Shown here piece after piece: positions 39,633-50,840 of a DNA stretch of 64,000 nucleotides. Below the pieces are notes generated by a model. The model was not told the DNA's origin. It searched no databases and saw nothing but the letters and a program-made list of their open reading frames with translations. The translations under genes and the position numbers were made by a program. The stretch is from Brevundimonas sp. NIBR10 (GTDB lineage Bacteria > Pseudomonadota > Alphaproteobacteria > Caulobacterales > Caulobacteraceae): assembly GCF_027912515.1 (NCBI RefSeq), contig NZ_CP115464.1:992001-1056000 (forward strand), given 5' to 3'. The first letter of the stretch is position 1; each line of letters starts with the position of its first letter.

Positions 39633-40313
39633 ATGACCCGCACCCTGCACATCGACTTCGTGTCCGACATCGTCTGCCCCTGGTGCGTGGTGGGGCTGGG
39701 CGGGTTGCAGGCGGCGCTGGAGACGCTGAAGGGCGAGGGGATAGAGGCGCAGGTGCATTTCCAGCCGTTCGAGCTGAACCCGCAGATGCCGGCCGAGGGC
39801 GAGAACATCGTCGATCACATCGGCCGCAAATACGGCTCGACCCCCGAACAGTCGGCCGCCAACCGGGCCATGATCACCCAGCGGGCGGCGGAGGCCTGGC
39901 CCAACTTCGCGGAGGGGAAGGCTTTCGAGATGCGGATGGGGCCGGACAGCCGCATCTGGAACACCTTCGACGCCCACCGGCTGCTGCACTGGGCCGCCAC
40001 GATCGGCCCGGCCGAACAGAAGGCGCTGAAGACCGCCCTGTTCGTGGCCCATTTCACCGAGGGCCGGACGATGACGGACCCCGGCGTCCTGGCTGACGCG
40101 GCGGCGGCGGCGGGGCTGTCGCGCGACAAGGCGGTCGAGGTCCTGGCCGACGACCTGTATGCCGCCGAGGTGCGGGCGGCCGAGGCCCTGTGGGTCTCGC
40201 GCGGCATCAACAGCGTGCCCGCCGTGGTGGTGGAGGGGAAGTGGCTGATCTCGGGCGGGCAGCCGGCGGCGGTGTTTGAAGAGGCGTTGCGGGGGATGGC
40301 GGGGGAGCTCTAG
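39633..40313 (+). CDS. DsbA-family (FrnE-like) thiol oxidoreductase
   Basis: 226 residues from the ATG at 39633 with AAGGAG at 39619-39624. Thioredoxin-fold CPWC active site at Cys15-Cys18 (DIVCPWCVVG). The helical insertion domain spans ~45-165 and the cis-Pro loop is NSVPAVVVEGKWLISGGQP. No signal peptide, so it is cytoplasmic like other FrnE proteins, which act in disulphide or oxidative-stress chemistry. Partner unknown. Stop overlaps the convergent gene by four bases. Confidence 0.9.
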   Translation: MTRTLHIDFVSDIVCPWCVVGLGGLQAALETLKGEGIEAQVHFQPFELNPQMPAEGENIVDHIGRKYGSTPEQSAANRAMITQRAAEAWPNFAEGKAFEMRMGPDSRIWNTFDAHRLLHWAATIGPAEQKALKTALFVAHFTEGRTMTDPGVLADAAAAAGLSRDKAVEVLADDLYAAEVRAAEALWVSRGINSVPAVVVEGKWLISGGQPAAVFEEALRGMAGEL

Positions 40314-41257
40314 CCGGGTGTCTCAGCGAGCTTCTCATCAACCGCGCGCAGATGTCTGAGCAGATTCTGAACGTGGGAATCGATGCCTTCGCTAATCACC
40401 CACCACGTCTGTTCGATCCGGTCCGCTTCAGCGATTTCGTGCAAGCGCTCACCCAACCTGAGTCCAGCGCGTATTGAAACGATCGGGTACTCGGACGCCT
40501 CGTACCAAAATTTGCGGTCTTTCAGCTGTGCCTCAAGGTCATTGAGACTGCGTTCAAGCATCCGCATCGCCATTTCTCGACGGCTATCGCCTGGTCCGGA
40601 ACGGAGCTTCTCAAGGGTATACGTCAGGCCATTTTCGAAGGCTGCGGACAGCGGTTGAGCTTTCTCGGCCTGCCGAAATGCAGCTTCTCGTTCGTCCATT
40701 GTACGCTCGGCCTCCAATAGCGATTCCGTAAGTCCACAGCAGTTGTCTGCGAGTAGCTGAGAAAAAGAAACGTCAACCACGTCCATATCATCGTCATAGT
40801 AGATCACAGCCTTAAAGCCACTCGATCGATCAATATCGTGAAGGTTGATGATAGAAGACGAGGGCCGTTTACCAGAACCCACCTTCTCGGCTCGAGCAGG
40901 ATGCCCTGCGATACGGTTTCGCAGTTCTCGAACGCGCCTAACCTTGGCATCGGCGAGCGGTTCTCCAGCCAGATTTAGCGCTCTCCAGATCAGTGCCACG
41001 GCGTCCTGTTGGATGTACAACGCCTGAAGATAGCCATAGCAGGCTAGGATCGCGTGCTGCTTGTCTGCCGGAATTCCTCTCGCGACATTCGACAGGGCAA
41101 ATTCGGTATCCAGCAGGGCATCGGTTGCCCCAAAGAACAATCTCCAATTCGCCCTGTCCCAGCGCTGCAAGTCATAAAAAAAGTAGTCGTTAGCCTTCGC
41201 ATGTAGGCGCGCTCGCACTCGCCCTAAAGCCATAAGTTCGGAAACATCTTCGTTCAT
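40310..41257 (-). CDS. Uncharacterised protein with HEPN-like motif
   Basis: 315 residues, soluble, mostly helical. The stretch RELRNRIAGHPAR places an RNxxxxH motif at Arg113-His119, the form seen in HEPN ribonucleases and HEPN-associated proteins. It follows helices ACYGYLQALYIQQDAVALIWRAL. A beta-containing segment (FKAVIYYDDDMDVVDVSFSQLL) and a long charged helical tail follow. The composition and codon choice are clearly A/T-richer than the neighbours, suggesting transfer. It is divergent from a membrane/coiled-coil gene of similar composition. The HEPN assignment rests on the motif and helical context only. Confidence 0.7.
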   Translation of the reverse strand: MNEDVSELMALGRVRARLHAKANDYFFYDLQRWDRANWRLFFGATDALLDTEFALSNVARGIPADKQHAILACYGYLQALYIQQDAVALIWRALNLAGEPLADAKVRRVRELRNRIAGHPARAEKVGSGKRPSSSIINLHDIDRSSGFKAVIYYDDDMDVVDVSFSQLLADNCCGLTESLLEAERTMDEREAAFRQAEKAQPLSAAFENGLTYTLEKLRSGPGDSRREMAMRMLERSLNDLEAQLKDRKFWYEASEYPIVSIRAGLRLGERLHEIAEADRIEQTWWVISEGIDSHVQNLLRHLRAVDEKLAETPG

Positions 41258-41388
41258 GGAAACGCCTCAGCCTGCTGATGCAGGACGCTGTTGAGGAAGA
41301 CAATTTTTCCCGTCCACAAGGACGGTAAGGAGGGAAGGGCAGCACCAGGAAATTTGCGAGTCGGCCGATTCGCGGTGAAGGTGAGCGC

Positions 41389-42408
41389 ATGGACCAAAAT
41401 ACGCTCACAATCGTCCTTTTCTTCTTTGCTTCTGCTCTCCTACTGGGAGTCGAGGCAGTGAAGGCGCAGGGACGGTTGCGCTACACGTTCGCCGCAGGAT
41501 CTGGAATTTTCATTTTTTCTGGGATTTTCTGGACACCTCTAGCCACAACCTTTCCCGTTTTTGCGCGGCAAATCGCCAGCGTAGCGCAAACGCCAATCTC
41601 TTGGTTTGTGCTGTTGGTCGCAATTTTCTTGTTGAGCCGCGAGGGCTGGGGAACCTCTCTCAAACTCGGTCGCGCGAAGGACGAGATCACCGGCGATTTT
41701 GACTCGGAGGGTTGGCCTGGAGAAGCGATCCAAACTTTGGAAGCTGTTTGGCAATCCACGGACGATATCAAAAAGCAGGCGTTGCTCACCAGCGATCAGC
41801 TCAGTCGATCCCAAGCTCGATTTGAAGAGCTGAGGGTCCTGTTTGATGACATTCGCGGTGACATTGTTACAGCGAACGCAACAGCGGCTGAGGCGCTTGA
41901 AGCCGCCAAAGCAACCGCAAAAACAGCCGACACCGTGGATGGACGCCTCGCGGGGCATCTTCATATCTTTGCTGAGCAGAAATCGCACATGCAGGCTTTG
42001 GAAAAGACGGTCGATGTGCTTCTGCGCAGCCGCGAGGCCCAAAAAACGCGCATCGCACTAGATAGTCTGGAAGAACGCATCAAGAATTTCGATGCCCTTC
42101 TCTACTTCCCAGAGGCCGAAGGTATTCGCGATACCAAATGGGACGTTTGGCAGCAGAACGAACATCAGTGGCGAACAGCCGTTAAGCTTTGGGCGTTCCA
42201 CGCGTCGCGTTACGCAGACGGGGACGACCTGATGGCGACGATACTCTCTACTCCGCAGGAGAGTTTTTATGGAACCTGGAGCTTCAATGACTCCGACTTA
42301 CCGAACGCGGACACCATTCACAGATACAAAGCTTTTTGCATAATGCGGCGTAACTTTGCGGACGTTAAGGCAAAGGTAGATGATGCAGTGTGGAGCGCAT
42401 CTTACTAG
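41389..42408 (+). CDS. Uncharacterised membrane protein with coiled coil
   Basis: 339 residues. Three membrane segments at ~6-22 (LTIVLFFFASALLLGVE), ~33-52 (FAAGSGIFIFSGIFWTPL) and ~70-86 (ISWFVLLVAIFLLS). A charged helical region with likely coiled coil runs ~105-235 (EELRVLFDDIRGDIVTAN, HMQALEKTVDVLL). A soluble C-terminal region rich in Trp/His follows (WDVWQQNEHQWRTAVKLWAFHA). Family not recognised. A/T-richer than flanking genes, like the divergent gene at 40310-41257; the 131-base gap between them probably holds both promoters. Confidence 0.72.
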   Translation: MDQNTLTIVLFFFASALLLGVEAVKAQGRLRYTFAAGSGIFIFSGIFWTPLATTFPVFARQIASVAQTPISWFVLLVAIFLLSREGWGTSLKLGRAKDEITGDFDSEGWPGEAIQTLEAVWQSTDDIKKQALLTSDQLSRSQARFEELRVLFDDIRGDIVTANATAAEALEAAKATAKTADTVDGRLAGHLHIFAEQKSHMQALEKTVDVLLRSREAQKTRIALDSLEERIKNFDALLYFPEAEGIRDTKWDVWQQNEHQWRTAVKLWAFHASRYADGDDLMATILSTPQESFYGTWSFNDSDLPNADTIHRYKAFCIMRRNFADVKAKVDDAVWSASY

Positions 42409-42432
42409 CCAGCGAGGTGCGCACCCTCGCCC

Positions 42433-44530
<2,098 letters not shown>

Positions 44531-44563
44531 ACGGGGCGACCCTAGCGCGATCGGGGCGGAGGC

Positions 44564-45438
<875 letters not shown>

Positions 45439-45439
<1 letters not shown>

Positions 45440-46422
45440 CAGGCGGGCTCCTGCTGGGAGATGCAATGAAACGATCCGCCGCCCGACAGGATGGCGATCG
45501 ACGGCAGGGGGATGATCTCGCGGTCGGGGAAGACGGTGGCGAGGGCTTCGCAGGCGAGGCGGGACGCCAGGGGATCGCCGTAGGTGGGGACGATGACGGC
45601 GCCGTTGGCGATGAGGAAATTCATGTGGCTGGCCGGGACCGGGCGTTCGTCCTCGTCGAGGATCAGGCCGGGCGACGGGATGCGCAGAGGCTTGAAGCCG
45701 GCCTCGGCGATGGCGGCGGCGGCGGCGTCATAGGCGTCGGCGTTGGGATCCTTGCGGCCGAAGGCGATGGGAACGGCGACGGTATCGGGGGTGACGAAAC
45801 GGGCCAGGTTGTCGACGTGGCCGTCGGTGTGGTCGTTGAGCAGGCCTTCGCCCAGCCAGACGATGCGGGTCGCGCTGAGCGATGCGGTCAGGGCGGCTTC
45901 GGCCGCGGTGTCGGTCCAGCCGGGGTTGCGGTTGGGGTTGAGGACGCACTGGCGGGTGGTCAGGAGAGTGCCGGCCCCGTCGTGGTCGACGGCGCCGCCC
46001 TCCAGGATGAAGGCGTGGCGGTCGAGCGTCGTGCCCGAGGCCTTTCCGATCTGGTCGGCGACGGTGTCGTCGAATTCGAGTTCGTACTTGCCGCCCCAGC
46101 CGTTGAAGCGGAAGGCGGCGGCGCGGGTCGAGCCCGCACCGAAGATGGGGCCGGTGTCGCGCAGCCAGATGTCGCCGAAGCGGCCGGGGACGACGGTGAC
46201 GCCGTCCACGTCCGCGAACCTGCCTTGCGCGTCCGTCAGCGCCTCGTCGTTGCCGACCAGCAGTTTGACCTGCTCGCGGCCGGGACCGGCGAGGGCGCGG
46301 ATCAGGGCCTCGACCTCAGATTGCGCCGGCTCGAGATTGTCCTCCCAGAGATCGGCGTGGCTGGGCCAGCCGACCCACATCGCCCGGTGAGGCGACCATT
46401 CGGCGGGGATCGGCGTGGGCAT
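45439..46422 (-). CDS. aguA: Agmatine deiminase
   Basis: 327 residues, shorter than plant enzymes but normal for bacteria. Pentein-fold markers: MWVGWPSHADLWEDNL, DIWLRDTGPIF, LNDHTDGHVDNLARF and the nucleophile Cys320 in GGGSFHCISQQ. It converts agmatine to N-carbamoylputrescine and ammonia. First gene of aguA-aguB; the upstream region is a palindromic repeat. Confidence 0.95.
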
Positions 46423-46520
46423 GGTCGGAGCGGTCCTGAAGCGGCGGGCGGACCCAGATAGTGGGCGAGAGCGGCGACTTCAATGTGACGGGGGTGGCGC
46501 CCCCCTTTGCGCCCCTTCCT

Positions 46521-46722
46521 TTCGTCATTCCGGGCGAAGCGCAGCGGAGACCCGGAACAGGGCGGCGCCGATAGGCGATCTGTTCAGGCACAATATCCGC
46601 CGGCTGCGTCCTCGACAGCTTCCTGCTCGCGCAGGCCGTCCCCCGGTCCGAGCTTTGCTCGGCCGGAGGATGACGTAGGTTCCGGGTCAGCGCCGCAAGC
46701 GCGGCTTGCCCGGAATGACGAA
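46521..46722. repeat. Nested palindromic intergenic repeat, type C (~202 bp)
   Basis: Outer arms TTCGTCATTCCGGGC (46521-46535) and GCCCGGAATGACGAA (46708-46722) match perfectly. Inner arms GACCCGGAAC (46549-46558) and GTTCCGGGTC (46679-46688) also match. A central CCGAGCTTTGCTCGG hairpin lies near 46648. It occupies most of the gap between aguA and the padR-type gene; no gene lies inside. GTCATTCCGGGC-type repeats are widespread in this bacterial group, to my knowledge. Confidence 0.85.
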
Positions 46723-46734
46723 AGTTTTGGAAGA

Positions 46735-47352
46735 CTACTCCCCGCTGATCTCGCGGACAGCCTTCATCAGGGCCTCGACGACCTTGGCGGTTTCGGGGTC
46801 GGACCAGCCGCCGGGCTTCATCTGGACGGCGTGGCGCAGGGTGTGGAAGGCCTCGCGGACCACCTCGGGGGTCTGTTCGCCCGAGACGAGGCGGGCGGCC
46901 AGGGCCATGCGCTGCATGACGCCGTCCACCGCCGCGCGGTTCTCGTCCAGCCAGGCCTTGCCGGCCTCGGTGATGGAAAAGACCCGTTTGCCGGTGCTGT
47001 CCTCGACGCCCGCGATCAGGCCTTCGTCGGCCAGCAGGGACAGGGTCGGATAGACGACGCCGGGCGAGGGGGCATAGCCGCCGCCGAAGGCCGTCTCGAT
47101 GGCCTTGATCAGATCATAGCCGTGGCGCGGTTCCTGCTCGACCAGGGCCAGCAGCACCAGCCGCAGGTCGCCGGGGCCGAACATCCGCCGGCCCCGTCCG
47201 GGGCCACGGCCCTCGCCGCCGCCCGCTCCACGGCCGCCCCGACCCCAGGGGCCCTTGGAAAACCCGGAACGGCCCCGGCCTTCGCCGCCCTCGGACGGGC
47301 CGCACCAGTGACGGCCGCCGCGGCCGCGCATCTCGCTCTTGAAACCAAACAT
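46735..47352 (-). CDS. PadR-family transcriptional regulator
   Basis: 205 residues from the ATG at 47352, preceded by GAAGAAAG; an ATG eight codons upstream lacks a ribosome-binding site. The first ~55 residues are Gly/Arg-rich and probably unstructured. The PadR winged helix follows: DLRLVLLALVEQEPRHGYDLIKAIE, then GGYAPSPGVVYPTLSLLADEGLIAG and KRVFSITEAGKAWLDE. The C-terminal helices mediate dimerisation. Two AGATATATCT palindromes upstream point to autorepression. No obvious target other than itself and the divergent small gene. Confidence 0.88.
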   Translation of the reverse strand: MFGFKSEMRGRGGRHWCGPSEGGEGRGRSGFSKGPWGRGGRGAGGGEGRGPGRGRRMFGPGDLRLVLLALVEQEPRHGYDLIKAIETAFGGGYAPSPGVVYPTLSLLADEGLIAGVEDSTGKRVFSITEAGKAWLDENRAAVDGVMQRMALAARLVSGEQTPEVVREAFHTLRHAVQMKPGGWSDPETAKVVEALMKAVREISGE

Positions 47353-47382
47353 TCTGTGTCTTTCTTCTGTTTTCATGAGGCC

Positions 47383-47428
47383 AAGATATATCTTTCGAAA
47401 CGCAAAGCAAGGGTCTTGAGATATATCT
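47383..47428. promoter_or_regulatory. Tandem AGATATATCT operators upstream of the PadR gene
   Basis: AAGATATATCTT (47383-47394) and AGATATATCT (47419-47428) share a 10-base palindrome, with centres 35 bases apart, 31 and 67 bases before the PadR start. They are very A/T-rich in an otherwise G+C-rich region. Confidence 0.7.
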
Positions 47429-47490
47429 TTATGAAATGAGGAACTGGCGGTGCAGCCCGGTCATTCCTGTGTCCTGAACAGGAGCCGCCC

Positions 47491-47826
47491 ATGACCGACC
47501 AGCCAGAGACCCAGGACGCCCGCGAAGCCGAAGCGACGGGCGAAAAACCCGATCTGGGCCGCACGCCCGATGCGATGATCGAGGCCCTGACCGGCTCCGA
47601 CTCGGGGTCCGACACGCGCGCGGGCTCGTTGCAGGGCGGGGCGGCGACCGGATCGGACGACGACCCGGATTCGGACATCATCAACCAGGCCCTGGCCAGC
47701 GAGGGCATGGTCTCGGCCGACGCCCCGACGCCGTCGTCGGGCGGACCGGACACGGTCAAGAATACGGGTGCCGAACCCGGGGCCGAGACGTCCGCCGGGG
47801 ACAAGACCGAGGCCGCGACCGGCTGA
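47491..47826 (+). CDS. Acidic low-complexity hypothetical protein
   Basis: 111 residues with AGGAG at 47480-47484. Rich in Asp, Glu, Ser, Gly and Thr with few hydrophobics (LTGSDSGSDTRAGSLQGG, GSDDDPDSDIINQALAS), so probably disordered. No signal peptide. The phase is supported by the ribosome-binding site and the lack of Arg/Pro noise. It is divergent from the PadR gene and may share its operators. Function unknown. Confidence 0.6.
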   Translation: MTDQPETQDAREAEATGEKPDLGRTPDAMIEALTGSDSGSDTRAGSLQGGAATGSDDDPDSDIINQALASEGMVSADAPTPSSGGPDTVKNTGAEPGAETSAGDKTEAATG

Positions 47827-47954
47827 CCTGTGGCGCCGTTGCCGCGCGTGGACCGGCCGGGGCCCGCCGTCGCCTTGCCGTCGCCTTGACGATGGGCCAC
47901 GGTACGGGGAAGTCGAACGGTGTCGGTTCAACGGTTTATGGGGCGTATGCGGAT

Positions 47955-48434
47955 ATGAAGTGCAGTCTTGCGGGGGGTGCCCTGTTGCTGACCCTCGCGA
48001 TCGCGGGTTGCGACCGGCCCGGCGAGGCTCCGGCACCGGCCGAAGCGCCCGCTGCGGTCGAAGTCGCCCCGACGCCCGCCCCCGTTTCGCCCGCTCCGGT
48101 CACCGAACCGGCCGCATCGGCGGTCGCCGCCGCGCCGGCTTTCGCGGCCCTCTATCCCGGAGCCGAGCTCGATGGGCCGCCGCTGGCCGCGACCGGGCCG
48201 GCGGGCCCGGGCGGGGTCGTGACCTTTACCACCGACGCCGATCCGGACGCCGTGATCGCCTTCTATCGCGAACGCGCAGAAGGGGCGGGCATGGCCATCA
48301 TCTCGTCGATGAATCAGGGCGAGGCGCGGGCTTACGGCGCCCAGAACCAGGCCAGCGGCGCCAACATCAATGTCGTGGCCGCGCCGTCAGAGGGCCGGAC
48401 CTCGGTGCAGCTGACCTGGAGCGCGGGTCAGTGA
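47955..48434 (+). CDS. Predicted lipoprotein
   Basis: 159 residues from the ATG at 47955. Lipobox IAGC with Cys20, then a Pro/Ala-rich linker (~25-65), then a compact C-terminal domain (YPGAELDGPP, VVTFTTDADPDAVIAFYRERAEGAGM, GANINVVAAPSEGRTSVQLTW). The last part looks like a small alpha/beta fold seen in other Caulobacterales envelope proteins. It overlaps the PAP2 phosphatase gene (GTGA), so the two are co-translated. Confidence 0.75.
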   Translation: MKCSLAGGALLLTLAIAGCDRPGEAPAPAEAPAAVEVAPTPAPVSPAPVTEPAASAVAAAPAFAALYPGAELDGPPLAATGPAGPGGVVTFTTDADPDAVIAFYRERAEGAGMAIISSMNQGEARAYGAQNQASGANINVVAAPSEGRTSVQLTWSAGQ

Positions 48435-49273
48435 GGGGGTCGCCGGCGGTTTCGGCGGCGGCCCTGGCCGTGACGGCTCTTCTGGCGGGCTGTTCCAGCA
48501 CGCCGTTCGGGGCCCCGGTGGCCTCGGCGGTCGCCGCGCCTGCCGCGATGTCAGCGCCGGCGCATGCAGGCGGCTATCTGGCGGTCGAACGGGTCGAAGC
48601 CCTCGCAGGATCTGTGCCGGCGCCGTTCGCCGACAGCTCGGCCGAACAGGCGGCGGACCGGGCCCTGTCGGACCGCTACCGTGCCTATGAGGGCGGGGAC
48701 CGGTGGTTGCTGGCTACGGCCCATGCCGAACTGTCGCCAAGACTGGCGGCCCAGCATTTCGATTGCGCCCTGAACGCGCGGTTCGCGTCCGCGCCGACGC
48801 CGCGCCTGACCGCCCTGTTCGACAAGGTCCTGAAGGACGCCAACGGCGCGGCGGAGTTGGCCAAGACCCGCGTGTTTCGCCCCCGGCCCGTGGGCGTCGA
48901 TCCGAGCCGCGCCGCCTGCACGACTGTCAGCGCGGCCGGCCGGGCCAGCGCCTCCTATCCGTCCGGTAGCGCCACGGTCGGCTCGGCCTATGGCGAGGCC
49001 ATGGCCGCGCTGGATCCCGCCCATGCCGCCGCCGCGCGTGAGATCGGCCATCAGATCGCGGTCAGTCGGGTCGTCTGCGGCATGCACTATCCGGCCGATG
49101 CGGCGGCCGGCGAGGTTCTGGGCCGGGCGGTGTTTGCACAGATCGCCGCCACGCCCGCGTTTCAGGCCGATCTGGAGGCAGCGCGGGCCGAGCTGGCGGC
49201 GGTGCGGGCCACCGGCCTGACCAACCCCGGATGCGCGGCCGAGCGGGCGGCCCTGGCCCTGCCCCTGCCCTGA
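48431..49273 (+). CDS. PAP2-family (class A acid phosphatase-like) protein, PSGS variant
   Basis: 280 residues from a GTG overlapping the preceding stop. The N-terminus has a signal or lipobox (ALLAGC, Cys21). Motif 1 is KTRVFRPRP (K-x6-RP) and motif 3 is SRVVCGMHYPAD (SR-x5-H-x3-D), both intact. Motif 2 is PSGS (SYPSGSATVG) with Ser180 where the family has His. That His is thought to be the acid catalyst, so activity may be altered. The frame open upstream is lipoprotein shadow. It is a periplasmic or outer-membrane-anchored phosphatase candidate. Confidence 0.82.
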   Translation: MRGSPAVSAAALAVTALLAGCSSTPFGAPVASAVAAPAAMSAPAHAGGYLAVERVEALAGSVPAPFADSSAEQAADRALSDRYRAYEGGDRWLLATAHAELSPRLAAQHFDCALNARFASAPTPRLTALFDKVLKDANGAAELAKTRVFRPRPVGVDPSRAACTTVSAAGRASASYPSGSATVGSAYGEAMAALDPAHAAAAREIGHQIAVSRVVCGMHYPADAAAGEVLGRAVFAQIAATPAFQADLEAARAELAAVRATGLTNPGCAAERAALALPLP

Positions 49274-49274
49274 G

Positions 49275-50237
49275 ATGATCGCGACGCTGATCCTCGCGGC
49301 GCTTCAGGGCCAGGCGGGCGCTCTGCCTGCCGCCCGGCCCTGTTCGGCGGCGGAGATCACGGCCCTGACCACGGCCTCGGCCGAACCCTACCGGCTGACG
49401 TGCCGGGCCGTTCTCGGCGGACGGTCGGTGACGCGGCGGGTCCTGATCGAGGGGGCGGAGGCCTCGGGCGCGGGGATCGACTGCGGCGGCGGTTCGATCG
49501 GTCGACCGGGCGTCCAGACCTCGACCCAGGCGCCGACGGTGGCGATCTGGTCGCGGCGGATCGACGGACCGGTCCCGCGCTGGAGCCGTCCCACCGACCT
49601 GTCGATCGCCAACTGCACCATCCATGGCAACATCCGTATCTGGGGCATGGGGGCGCTGAGCCGGATCGAAGACCTGCGGGCCTCGTCGCGGACGCCGGGC
49701 CACACGGCGGCGGCACAGGCTTCGGCACCGACGCGGATCGCGGTGACGGGGACGACCCTGCTGGGGACCGGATCGATCCCCTTCTATGTCGGGCCGGGGG
49801 TGACGGGGGTCAGCCTGAACGGCGGGCGGTTCGCAGGACGGTCGGATTCGGCGGCGATCTATCTGGACGCCGAGAGCGCGGGGGCGGCGATCCGCAACGT
49901 CGCCTTCGACATCACCACCCCGCGCGAGCAGATCGCTGTGGACGGCTCGGCGCGCAACCTGATCAGCGGCAACCGCTTCGTCCTGCGCGGGCGGGGCGGG
50001 GTGTTCCTGTACAGGAACTGTGGCGAGGACGGCGTGATCCGGCACCAGACGCCTTCGGGCAATGTGATCACCGACAATGTCTTTTCGGGCTCGACCGCGC
50101 GGTCGGTGGTGGTCGGGTCGCGCAACGGCGGGCGCAGGTACTGTGGCGACGACCGGGGCTATCCGTTCGGGTCCAGCGCCGACGACCGCGACCTCGCGAC
50201 CGGCAATACGGTGCAGCGGAACCGCACGGTGCGCTGA
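49275..50237 (+). CDS. Secreted right-handed beta-helix protein
   Basis: 320 residues, starting one base after the PAP2 stop. Short hydrophobic N-terminus (IATLILAALQGQAGALPAARP) consistent with a signal peptide. Residues ~100-300 show repeating parallel beta-helix coils (SIANCTIHGNIRIWG, GVSLNGGRFAGRSDSAAIYL, NLISGNRFVLRGRGGVFLYRN, NVITDNVFSGSTARSVVVG). Such folds occur in polysaccharide-modifying enzymes and surface proteins; no catalytic set is recognised. Co-transcribed with the lipoprotein and PAP2 genes. Confidence 0.75.
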   Translation: MIATLILAALQGQAGALPAARPCSAAEITALTTASAEPYRLTCRAVLGGRSVTRRVLIEGAEASGAGIDCGGGSIGRPGVQTSTQAPTVAIWSRRIDGPVPRWSRPTDLSIANCTIHGNIRIWGMGALSRIEDLRASSRTPGHTAAAQASAPTRIAVTGTTLLGTGSIPFYVGPGVTGVSLNGGRFAGRSDSAAIYLDAESAGAAIRNVAFDITTPREQIAVDGSARNLISGNRFVLRGRGGVFLYRNCGEDGVIRHQTPSGNVITDNVFSGSTARSVVVGSRNGGRRYCGDDRGYPFGSSADDRDLATGNTVQRNRTVR

Positions 50238-50386
50238 GGCGCGTCCTGCTGCGCCTTTCGCATTTGTCATGCTGATGAACCGAACCTGACGCGGCCTGTT
50301 CAGGTCGGGATCAGCCGCGCGGTGGTTATCTCAAGTCATCGCTGGCCACCCCGGCCCCCGACAGAACACCAGCAAGGAGAGATCCG

Positions 50387-50779
50387 ATGTTCAAGAAGAT
50401 GCTTGTCCCCGCCCTCGTCCTGGCCGCGACGTCGGCCGCCCTGCCCGCCGCCGCCCAGTCCTGGGGCCATCAGGACCGTGACTACGGCCGAGGCCATGAC
50501 CGTGGCTATCAGAACGCCGGCTACGGCAACTGGCAGTCGATCAACCAGCGCCAGGTCCAGCTCGACCGCCGCATCGACCAGGGCGTCCGCAACGGTTCGC
50601 TGAGCCGCCGGGAAGCCGGCCGCCTGCGCGCCGAGTTCAACGGCATCGCCCGTCTGGAGCAGAGCTATCGCCGTGGTGGCCTGTCCGGCTGGGAACGCGC
50701 CGACCTGGACCGCCGCTTCGACCGGCTGTCGGCCCAGATCCGCAACGAACGCTGGGACCGCGACAACCGCCGCGGCTGA
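50387..50779 (+). CDS. Small secreted basic protein
   Basis: 130 residues with AAGGAGAG upstream. Signal peptide MFKKMLVPALVLAATSAALP with cleavage after AAA near residue 23. The mature part starts with a Gly/His/Tyr/Arg-rich stretch (DRDYGRGHDRGYQNAGYG), then helical repeats (LDRRIDQGVRNGSLSRREAG, LDRRFDRLSAQIRNE). Similar small periplasmic proteins are common in this group. Function unknown. Own terminator follows. Confidence 0.78.
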   Translation: MFKKMLVPALVLAATSAALPAAAQSWGHQDRDYGRGHDRGYQNAGYGNWQSINQRQVQLDRRIDQGVRNGSLSRREAGRLRAEFNGIARLEQSYRRGGLSGWERADLDRRFDRLSAQIRNERWDRDNRRG

Positions 50780-50802
50780 GGCTGACAGGCCTTGAATGAG
50801 AG

Positions 50803-50832
50803 GGGCGCGATCCGAAAGGGTCGCGCCCTTTT
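50803..50832 (+). terminator. Rho-independent terminator
   Basis: GGGCGCGATCC and GGGTCGCGCCC-type arms pair around GAAA and are followed by TTTT, 24 bases after the small secreted protein stop. Confidence 0.85.
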
Positions 50833-50840
50833 CGCATGCG

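Noticed and set aside
49062-50270. 402-residue minus-strand frame opposite the beta-helix gene
   Set aside because: Arg/Pro/His-rich noise; the plus strand shows the beta-helix pattern, signal peptide and tight operon spacing.
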